Below are positions 7,147 to 12,443 of a stretch of DNA of 12,443 bases, one piece after another. Position numbers and translations under genes: made by a program. Below the pieces are notes generated by a model. That model did not search any database. It saw nothing but the letters and a program-made list of their open reading frames with translations, and was not told the DNA's origin. The stretch comes from Leptospiraceae bacterium (GTDB lineage: Bacteria; Spirochaetota; Leptospiria; Turneriellales; Turneriellaceae), in assembly GCA_016788945.1 (NCBI GenBank), contig JAEUSA010000007.1:1-12443 (forward strand). The letters are read 5' to 3'. The first letter of the stretch is position 1, and every line of letters begins with the position of its first letter.

Positions 7147-8676
7147 AGCGGCGGCAAGCGCATATTTACGCTTGGCGCGCATTTCTTTGAAGTTTTCCCA
7201 GAAAGAAGCAACGCTGATATAGAAGAAACCGCAGGCGTACATTACCATAAATGGCACAAACATGGTGCGGTCGAAAACGAATGCGGTATAGATAATCATC
7301 ACCGCGTAGATGCCCATCAAGAATTCAAGGAACGGAGTCTTATCGAGTTTCACGTTCACCGCATATTTCATACGCTCTGCGACTTTATCTTTCTGGCCTT
7401 CGATTCGCAGTTTTGGTGTGCGAATGAAGGTAGATTTCTTACCGATCAGCGCCTGCCATACTGCGCGCGTGTTAGAGACGGCAATGCCGGTGCCGATCAT
7501 GGTGAGAATCGGCATCCACGCCACGCGGTTTGCCCAGCGGTTATACAGCACTTTTTGCGAAACAAGGTACATCGCAATCGGCCCGAAGGTGCCGAGCGAG
7601 AAGAACACAGCCGCGATACCAATAATGGCGTCGGGTAAGTTGCCGAGGCGTTCGCTGAAGTAGAGAACCGGCAATGTCGCCAGAATATTGATGACCATCA
7701 GCGGATGCACGAGGTAGTTGGTGAGATGAGTCAGCGCCTCAAGCTTCACTTTCCATGGAAGCTCGGTGCGGAAAATCGTCGGTGCAAGTTTGACCGTAGT
7801 CTGAATCGACCCCTTGCACCAGCGGAACTGCTGTGACTTATAGGCTGAAACCGTCGCCGGTAATTCGGCCGGATTCACGACATCGACAATGTATTTGAAG
7901 CGCCAGCCCTTGAGCTCAGCGCGGTACGAAAGGTCGAAGTCTTCAGTCAGTGTATCGGCAGACCAGTTACCCGCATCATAGATGCAGGTTTTGCGCCAGA
8001 TGCCGGCTGTGCCGTTGAAGTTCATCCACAGGCCTGAACCACCGCGTGCGATTTGTTCGATGGTGAAGTGGCCGTCGATACCGAGGCTCTGGCCTTTAGT
8101 GAGAATACTGTAGTCTGCATTGATGTGCCCCCAGCGTGTCTGCACCATGCCGATGTCGTCGGCCTCGTAGAAGTAGGGAACTGTCTTTTCGAGAAAATCT
8201 TCTGCCGGCATGAAGTCCGCATCGAAAATGGCGACGAATTCGCCCTTCGCGACTTCTTGCGCTTCTTTGAGCGCGCCGGCCTTGTGTCCCTGCCGGTTAA
8301 CGCGGTGGATTAACTTAATATCAAAACCTTTCTTCTTGTAGAAAGCGACTTTCTTCTTTACTAATTCGGTCGTTTCATCGGTTGAATCGTCAAGCACCTG
8401 AACTTCGAGGCGATTCTTCGGATAACGCACCTTCATCGTGGTATCGATCAGGCGTTCGGCCACATAATATTCATTGAACATCGGCAGCTGAATTGTGACC
8501 TTCGGCCAAGTCTTCATTTTCTTTTTCAGCTCATCGAGGCGATTTTCATCGGAGACACAATTTTTGCGGTATTTAAAGAACAGCTTCACCATGACGAAGC
8601 AGTGGATACCATAGTAGAACAGGACAATGATGTCCAAAATATATATAATAAGACTGAGTATAAAGAGAACTTCCAT
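7120..8676 (-). CDS. Family 2 glycosyltransferase, cellulose synthase-like (CslA/glucomannan synthase type)
   Basis: An inner-membrane processive beta-glycosyltransferase that uses a nucleotide sugar in the cytoplasm and probably extrudes the polymer. The protein is 518 residues from the ATG at 8676. An N-terminal membrane segment spans about 1-32. The GT-A catalytic domain follows, with 'VTIQLPMFNE', Asp96/Asp97 (VLDDSTDE), the metal-binding DAD at 152-154, the TED catalytic-base motif at 244-246 (Asp246), and QxxRW at 282-286 (QQFRWCKGS). Several C-terminal helices lie at about 320-340, 350-375, 386-404 and 450-490. The motifs 'FNGTAGIWRK' and 'TLTEDFDLSYRAELKGW' closely resemble CslA-like mannan/glucomannan synthases and their bacterial relatives. 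There is no PilZ domain, so it is not a typical c-di-GMP-controlled BcsA. The sugar cannot be told. A TTG at 8694 would add six residues; ATG is preferred. No clear Shine-Dalgarno. Confidence 0.9.
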   Translation of the reverse strand: MEVLFILSLIIYILDIIVLFYYGIHCFVMVKLFFKYRKNCVSDENRLDELKKKMKTWPKVTIQLPMFNEYYVAERLIDTTMKVRYPKNRLEVQVLDDSTDETTELVKKKVAFYKKKGFDIKLIHRVNRQGHKAGALKEAQEVAKGEFVAIFDADFMPAEDFLEKTVPYFYEADDIGMVQTRWGHINADYSILTKGQSLGIDGHFTIEQIARGGSGLWMNFNGTAGIWRKTCIYDAGNWSADTLTEDFDLSYRAELKGWRFKYIVDVVNPAELPATVSAYKSQQFRWCKGSIQTTVKLAPTIFRTELPWKVKLEALTHLTNYLVHPLMVINILATLPVLYFSERLGNLPDAIIGIAAVFFSLGTFGPIAMYLVSQKVLYNRWANRVAWMPILTMIGTGIAVSNTRAVWQALIGKKSTFIRTPKLRIEGQKDKVAERMKYAVNVKLDKTPFLEFLMGIYAVMIIYTAFVFDRTMFVPFMVMYACGFFYISVASFWENFKEMRAKRKYALAAALHQPPGKI

Positions 8677-8729
8677 GGATAGTGCAATGTGCAAAAGCGA
8701 GACAGGTCGTCAATAAATACGCCGAGTGG

Positions 8730-8747
8730 CTTGACGCTGATGTCAAG
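8730..8747. repeat. Palindrome CTTGAC-N6-GTCAAG in the divergent promoter region
   Basis: Perfect 6-base arms (8730-8735 and 8742-8747) separated by GCTGAT. The left arm supplies the -35 hexamer TTGACG of the ccmE promoter. Read on the minus strand, the right arm gives a perfect TTGACA facing the glycosyltransferase gene. This is a candidate operator for a dimeric regulator acting on both genes, or simply two back-to-back -35 boxes. Confidence 0.6.
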
Positions 8748-8759
8748 ATTTAGTATTCT
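8731..8759 (+). promoter_or_regulatory. Candidate sigma-70 promoter of the CcmE gene, probably giving a leaderless mRNA
   Basis: TTGACG (8731-8736) and TATTCT (8754-8759) are 17 bases apart, the best spacing for a housekeeping promoter. The -10 ends 6 bases before the ATG at 8766, so the predicted transcription start is at or next to the A of the ATG. No Shine-Dalgarno-like sequence lies between, which fits a leaderless message. Confidence 0.6.
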
Positions 8760-8765
8760 CTTCTC

Positions 8766-9173
8766 ATGCGCACCAAATTGGCCATATTTTTCGTACTTTT
8801 GGCAGTCGCACTATGTATCCTGGTAGTGTCTTCTTCGACCTCTGCGGCGCAGGTGCATCTCAAGCTGACGGAATTCGAAGCCGAATTGGCGAAAGGGAAT
8901 GCTTCTCAACTGACGCGCAGAAACCTTACACTCTATGGCAAGGTCAAAGAAGGTTCCATCGAACGCGACGGTGTGCGAGCTCGGTTTGTTTTGGCAGATA
9001 ACGGAAAAGAACTCATTGTGCAACATTCGGGCAAAAACCTTTTACCCGATACCTTTCAAGACGGTGCTGAAGCCGGTGTTGAAGGTACCTACGATGCGCA
9101 GCAAAAAGTCTTCACCTCGCATAAGGTAATGGCCAAGTGCGCTTCGCGTTACGAAGCGGCCTCCACCAAGTAG
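8766..9173 (+). CDS. ccmE: CcmE-type cytochrome c haem chaperone, Cys variant (CxxxY)
   Basis: CcmE holds haem on the periplasmic face of the inner membrane between CcmC and the CcmF haem ligation step. This 135-residue protein has one N-terminal membrane helix (about 5-22), a short stalk, and an OB-fold domain at about 50-125. Family signatures are clear: 'GKVKEGSIERDG' matches the strand usually reading G-x-V-x-x-G-S-x-x-R-D, 'LLPDTFQDGAEAGVEG' matches the LPD-x-F-x-(E/D)-G motif, and 'KVMAKCASRYEA' matches the haem-binding end. There the usual HxxxY is replaced by CxxxY (Cys125, Tyr129), the variant known from Desulfovibrio-type and archaeal CcmE. The length is shorter than E. coli CcmE because the tail after Tyr129 is only six residues. 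No other ccm gene is in view, so it stands alone here. It is divergent from the glycosyltransferase and probably has its own promoter. Confidence 0.9.
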   Translation: MRTKLAIFFVLLAVALCILVVSSSTSAAQVHLKLTEFEAELAKGNASQLTRRNLTLYGKVKEGSIERDGVRARFVLADNGKELIVQHSGKNLLPDTFQDGAEAGVEGTYDAQQKVFTSHKVMAKCASRYEAASTK

Positions 9174-9183
9174 TCTAAAACAT

Positions 9184-9209
9184 TGTGCAGAGCACACTTA
9201 TAGTGTGCT
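9184..9209. repeat. Two overlapping inverted repeats between ccmE and the TPR gene
   Basis: AGCACACT (9191-9198) and AGTGTGCT (9202-9209) form a perfect 8-base stem around TAT. The left arm can also pair with TGTGC just upstream (9184-9188 with GCACA 9192-9196, spacer AGA), giving three GTGTGC-type half sites in alternating orientation. It lies 10-17 bases after the ccmE stop. The downstream sequence ACTTTCCATTT is only mildly T-rich, so it may be a weak terminator for ccmE, a regulator's operator for the next gene, or both. Confidence 0.65.
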
Positions 9210-9225
9210 ACTTTCCATTTCTGTC

Positions 9226-9231
9226 GATAAT
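9226..9231 (+). promoter_or_regulatory. Candidate -10 box (GATAAT) of a leaderless promoter for the TPR gene
   Basis: GATAAT matches five of six consensus bases and ends 5 bases before the ATG at 9237. The expected -35 position (about 9203-9208) holds GTGTGC, a poor match that falls in the right arm of the inverted repeat. The promoter may therefore need an activator bound there. No Shine-Dalgarno precedes the ATG. Confidence 0.5.
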
Positions 9232-9236
9232 CGAAT

Positions 9237-11711
9237 ATGAAAGATATTGCCTACCGCAACGCCAAGCGGGGTGCTGCCGCGCTGCTGCTCGTCCTTTTGG
9301 CCGGTGGCACGTATCTGAGCCTACGGCGCTCTGACTCGCTCAAGGGCTTTGAGCCGCAGGCAATTCAGGACGAGCGAGAGATCAAAATTGCCTCGCTGCT
9401 GGAACTGTTGAAGCTTGACCCAGAAGACTATAAGACCCATGCCGAATTGGCGAAACTCTACTTTGCATTAGGCGACTACAAAGCCGCGGAGAAGCATGCA
9501 CTCGCGGCGCTCGAGGGTGGCAAAAAGCATAACGCCCCCAAAGAGTTTATGGTAGAGCAAAACCTGCTGCTCTCCAAAATCTATCAGGCGATGGGGCTTA
9601 ACGACAAGGCACTCGACTATGCTGCGCGCGCGGCAGATGCTGATCCGACCAAAACGGCGCCGCTCAAGCGCAAAGGCCAGGTTTTTGAGGCACTGAAGAA
9701 AAACGACAAGGCGCGGCTCGAATATCTGCGCGCGCTGAAGCTCGATGAGAAAGATCCCGAAACCTATGCGCTGCTCGCCAATCAGGAATTCAAGAAGGGA
9801 AAAAAGAAAGCCGCCATGGAGTGGCTGAAGATGGGCGTGCGGCGCAACCCATCGAATGCGACGGCGTTTCGCAACCTGGCGCGCGGTTATGCACGTACCG
9901 GGGAGTTAGAAAAGGCGCGCGAGGCCTATGAACGCGCACTCAAGTTAGATCCCAATAATGCTGCGCTGCGTTTTGAGTACGCGAAACTGCTCAAGCGCAT
10001 GGGCGATGAGCAGGGTTATCTGGCGCAGCTTAAGAAAGCACACGAAGCCGATAGCAAGAATCCGGCAATTGCCGCGGCTTTGGGCGACGCCGAACTCAAA
10101 GCCGGCAACAAGCGCCGCGCGCTCGAACTCTACCGCGAGGCACTGCGTCGCGACGGGCGCAATGAGGCACTGCGCGCGAAATATACGGCGCTGTACAATG
10201 AACTGAATCCCTCTGCCGGTGCCGCAGCGAATGCTGCGAACGGTAATGCGAGCGGCAAGGCGGATAACTCCTCTGCCAACGCCGGCAATGCATCTGGAAA
10301 GAGCGATGGGGAAAAAAATGGTTCGGCAGACGGCCGCGAATCAGCGGGCAGTGAGGGAAAGAGCAACAATGCAACGGTACCCGCCGATTCGGGTCTCGAA
10401 ACGGGCAAGGGTGGCAATAAGGCACCGGCAGCCACCGGTGATGCCGGCAGAGATATTGAGGCGGGGAAAAAAGCGTTCGCCGAAAAGGACTATGTAACCG
10501 CCGAAGCAAAATTCCGACAGGCGTTGGAGAAGGCACCAGATAACAACGATGCGCGGTTTTTCCTTGCACGCACTCTCGATGCCGAAGGCAAGAAAGAAGC
10601 CGCAATGGCAGAATACCGCCGCGTGCTCGAGAAAGAACCCGACCATGCAAAGGCCAACTATTACCTCGGGCGGCTGCTCTATCAGGCGCAGAAATATGGC
10701 GAGGCCGAACGCCATTTCCGTAAATCAACGACGGCCGACCCTCAGTTTGCTCCCGCGCAATACTCCCTCGGCCTCGCACAGGAAAAACAAGGAAAAACCG
10801 CCGAGGCGCTCAAGGCCTACGGCAAAACTACGCAATTAGACAGCCGCCTGACGCAGGCGCAGTTTAACAGTGCTATCCTACTGAAGAAAAATAAGCGCTA
10901 TGACGAGGCACTGGCTGCGCTCGCGAAAAGCGGTAACGGCAGCGATGTGGATTACCAGCGCGGAGAAATTTTTCTCAAACAGAAAAAATATGCCGAGGCC
11001 AAAGAAGCGTTTTCCCGTGTGTTGGCGGAAAAACCGCAGCACTATGAAGCGGCGTTTAATCTGGCGCTTGCGTACCACAAACTCGACGATGCCGCAGGTG
11101 CCGACCGTGTGCTCTCGCGCGTTATTCGCGATGATTCACCCGCCGACCTGCATTATACGTACGGCAAACTGCTCGAAGACAGTGGCGAGAGCGCGGGTGC
11201 AGAGAAGCAATACCGTATCAGCGTGCAGAAAGACCCGAAGTACTATAAGGGTTGGCTGAACCTCGGACGTATCAATGCAAAAGCAGGCCGCTTCGATCAG
11301 GCGGAAAATGCGTACCGGCAAGCGGCGGCACTCGAACCTTCGTCATACGAAGCGAGTTACAATCTTGCCAATACTCTCTACAAGCAGAAGAAATACCAGA
11401 CCGCAATTGAGTATTTTGAGCAGGCCCGACAAAAAGAAATGTCTCGCGAAGTTATGCTACCCCTCGCGACAAGTTACGAAGAAACCGGACAGGCTGAGAA
11501 GGCAGCGAAGACTTATGGTGACTTTCTGCGCGATAATCCGAAAGACCGGCAGGTGCTCGAAAAGCTTGGTTACCTCTACTACCGCAAACTCAAGAACCGT
11601 GACAAAGCGCTGGAACAATTCAATAAGTTGTTGAAATATTACCCCGATTCAGACAAGGTGCAGGAATATAAGGGTATGGTCCAGTTGATCGAAAAGCAGA
11701 AAAATGAATAG
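9237..11711 (+). CDS. Large membrane-anchored TPR protein with two repeat blocks
   Basis: An 824-residue protein with a single N-terminal membrane helix (about residues 12-29, preceded by basic residues), so the rest is probably periplasmic. The first TPR block covers about 49-322, with clear repeats such as 'EKAREAYERALKLDPNNAAL'. A low-complexity linker at about 325-405 is made almost only of Asn, Gly, Ser, Ala, Lys and Asp and includes two NASGK copies. The second TPR block runs from about 406 to the end, with repeats such as 'AEAKFRQALEKAPDNNDARF' and 'YEASYNLANTLYKQKKYQTA'. I count roughly seven or eight repeats in the first block and ten or more in the second. Long TPR arrays are scaffolds; its partners are unknown. 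ATG 9237 has no Shine-Dalgarno but sits 5 bases after a -10-like box. The FapA-family gene follows after 15 bases, so the two are likely co-transcribed. Confidence 0.9.
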   Translation: MKDIAYRNAKRGAAALLLVLLAGGTYLSLRRSDSLKGFEPQAIQDEREIKIASLLELLKLDPEDYKTHAELAKLYFALGDYKAAEKHALAALEGGKKHNAPKEFMVEQNLLLSKIYQAMGLNDKALDYAARAADADPTKTAPLKRKGQVFEALKKNDKARLEYLRALKLDEKDPETYALLANQEFKKGKKKAAMEWLKMGVRRNPSNATAFRNLARGYARTGELEKAREAYERALKLDPNNAALRFEYAKLLKRMGDEQGYLAQLKKAHEADSKNPAIAAALGDAELKAGNKRRALELYREALRRDGRNEALRAKYTALYNELNPSAGAAANAANGNASGKADNSSANAGNASGKSDGEKNGSADGRESAGSEGKSNNATVPADSGLETGKGGNKAPAATGDAGRDIEAGKKAFAEKDYVTAEAKFRQALEKAPDNNDARFFLARTLDAEGKKEAAMAEYRRVLEKEPDHAKANYYLGRLLYQAQKYGEAERHFRKSTTADPQFAPAQYSLGLAQEKQGKTAEALKAYGKTTQLDSRLTQAQFNSAILLKKNKRYDEALAALAKSGNGSDVDYQRGEIFLKQKKYAEAKEAFSRVLAEKPQHYEAAFNLALAYHKLDDAAGADRVLSRVIRDDSPADLHYTYGKLLEDSGESAGAEKQYRISVQKDPKYYKGWLNLGRINAKAGRFDQAENAYRQAAALEPSSYEASYNLANTLYKQKKYQTAIEYFEQARQKEMSREVMLPLATSYEETGQAEKAAKTYGDFLRDNPKDRQVLEKLGYLYYRKLKNRDKALEQFNKLLKYYPDSDKVQEYKGMVQLIEKQKNE

Positions 11712-11716
11712 GTGGC

Positions 11717-11721
11717 AGGGA
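11717..11721 (+). promoter_or_regulatory. Ribosome binding site of the FapA-family gene
   Basis: AGGGA lies 5 bases before the ATG at 11727, within the 15-base gap after the TPR gene's stop. It supports this start and, unlike the genes at 8766 and 9237, indicates ordinary leadered initiation inside an operon. Confidence 0.65.
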
Positions 11722-11726
11722 ATATA

Positions 11727-12443
11727 ATGGCAACGGCGTCAGATCAGCTCAGAAAAATTATTCTCGCACTCGAAAATGAAGAAGAATTGCTGCAAGAGGC
11801 GCGCACACGACCGCCGAAGGATGTTATCGTCGTCGCCGATTCGGTAAAACAGGCGCTCCGCCTTGCCGCCGATGCGATGCAGAAAGACCCGATGCAGCTT
11901 GATTACAAAATTCTCAACAAGGGTGGCTCGCAACTTTTTGGTCTGCGCCGGCTGCCTTACCGGGTGCATGTTTTCGCAGCGAAAGAAGACACACGCTTCA
12001 GCGACCTGGAAGACATGAATGTTTCGCTGACGGGCGCGATGGCGCAGGCAGCCATGGCCGAAGATGGTCCGATTGCCATTAACGCCGACGGCAAAATTCT
12101 TGTGCGCATCTACCGTACCGGTGTCTATGTGCAGGTGCGGCCGCCCGTAGGCGAAGGGCAGGCGGTTACCATCGCTCAGGCGCTCGAAAAGCTGAGGCTC
12201 GCCGGTGTGAACGCATTCGACAAAGGTCGTCTCGAAAATGAGGTGCGATCTAAAAGCGGTAAGCAGATCAAAATCGCCGAATGGACACCGAGACCAGATG
12301 CCGATTCACAACTGCAGGTCGATATTTCAGCCGATCACATGCGGGCGACGATGAGCATCACGCGGCCGCGGCCGGGTGGCAGGCATCTACAGGTTGCCGA
12401 TGTGATGCAGGCTCTTAAGTCCAACGGCGTGCAATTCGGCTTT
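11727..12443 (+). CDS. FapA/DUF342 family protein with Jag_N-like N-terminal domain, 3' partial
   Basis: The first 239 residues are in the window and the frame is still open at the last base. Residues about 31-84 (KDVIVVADSVKQALRLAADA, then 'KGGSQLFGLRRLPYRVHVF') match the Jag_N domain found at the start of the RNA-binding protein Jag/KhpB and of many FapA proteins. Residues about 115-239 fit the N-terminal part of FapA (DUF342), with two similar strand-helix modules: 'VYVQVRPPVGEGQAVTIAQA' around 134-152, and a second copy at about 196-239 ending in 'VMQALKSNGVQFGF'. Family members are called flagellar assembly protein A or polymerisation-type beta-helix proteins, but their biochemical role is poorly known. 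There is no signal peptide, so it is probably cytoplasmic. It follows the TPR gene by 15 bases with a good ribosome binding site, and is likely its operon partner. Confidence 0.85.
   Translation, partial: MATASDQLRKIILALENEEELLQEARTRPPKDVIVVADSVKQALRLAADAMQKDPMQLDYKILNKGGSQLFGLRRLPYRVHVFAAKEDTRFSDLEDMNVSLTGAMAQAAMAEDGPIAINADGKILVRIYRTGVYVQVRPPVGEGQAVTIAQALEKLRLAGVNAFDKGRLENEVRSKSGKQIKIAEWTPRPDADSQLQVDISADHMRATMSITRPRPGGRHLQVADVMQALKSNGVQFGF

Noticed and set aside
8677..8694. TTG start adding six residues to the glycosyltransferase
   Set aside because: There is no Shine-Dalgarno or conserved sequence to favour it over the ATG at 8676, which directly precedes the membrane helix.
10209..10451. 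Asn/Gly/Ser/Ala-rich stretch as a possible DNA repeat array
   Set aside because: The DNA is not a regular tandem repeat. It is a low-complexity protein linker between two TPR blocks in an unbroken frame.
10096..10779. 227-codon minus-strand open frame opposite the large TPR gene
   Set aside because: Its translation is rich in Arg, His, Cys and Pro with no recognisable domain. It is the mirror of the repeat-rich coding frame.
11723..11728. Perfect TATAAT overlapping the ATG of the FapA-family gene
   Set aside because: Transcription from it would start inside the gene, past the start codon. A proper AGGGA ribosome site and the 15-base gap point to operon read-through instead.
1..12443. CRISPR arrays, tRNA/rRNA genes, insertion sequences, phage or toxin-antitoxin genes, CRP-type TGTGA-N6-TCACA sites
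   Set aside because: I looked for these by eye, including a cAMP-receptor site that would fit the cyclase, and saw none.

Overview
The window looks like chromosomal DNA of a spirochaete, most likely a Leptospirales member outside Leptospira itself (Turneriella- or Leptonema-like). This is an inference. It rests on the moderately GC-rich base composition (Leptospira is AT-rich) and on the gene mix: a membrane class III adenylate cyclase next to a FecR-domain protein, many TPR proteins, and a FapA/DUF342 protein with a Jag-like N-terminus. Coding density is very high, with no gene-free stretch over 100 bases. I saw no tRNA, rRNA, CRISPR array, insertion sequence or phage gene.

Layout. (1) 1-3204, plus strand: the 3' part of a Cache-HAMP-adenylate cyclase gene, then after 6 bases a membrane-anchored FecR-domain protein with Ig/fibronectin-like repeats. 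A clear intrinsic terminator at 3221-3246 closes this unit. (2) 3280-7146, plus strand: a small TPR lipoprotein-like gene, a large Ala/Glu/Pro-rich protein of unknown function (4088-6292), and a prepilin peptidase-like membrane protein whose start codon shares one base with the preceding stop. (3) 7120-8676, minus strand: a multi-membrane-span family 2 glycosyltransferase of the cellulose synthase-like/CslA type, overlapping the prepilin peptidase tail to tail by 27 bases. (4) 8766-9173, plus strand: a CcmE-type haem chaperone carrying Cys instead of His in its haem-binding motif. It is divergent from the glycosyltransferase across an 89-base promoter region containing a palindrome. (5) 9237-12443, plus strand: an 824-residue membrane-anchored TPR protein, then after 15 bases the 5' part of a FapA (DUF342) protein running off the window end.

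The cyclase and FecR protein probably act as a membrane signalling pair: an outside sensor making cAMP inside, plus a periplasmic ligand- or wall-binding partner. The TPR proteins are likely scaffolds. The other neighbours have no obvious shared pathway.

Most notable: the Cys-type CcmE motif; a pattern in which some first genes of transcription units have a -10-like box 5-6 bases before the start codon and no Shine-Dalgarno, suggesting leaderless mRNAs; two palindromic intergenic sites; and the large uncharacterised protein with a duplicated RxGxDRR motif. I found no convincing wholly new system.
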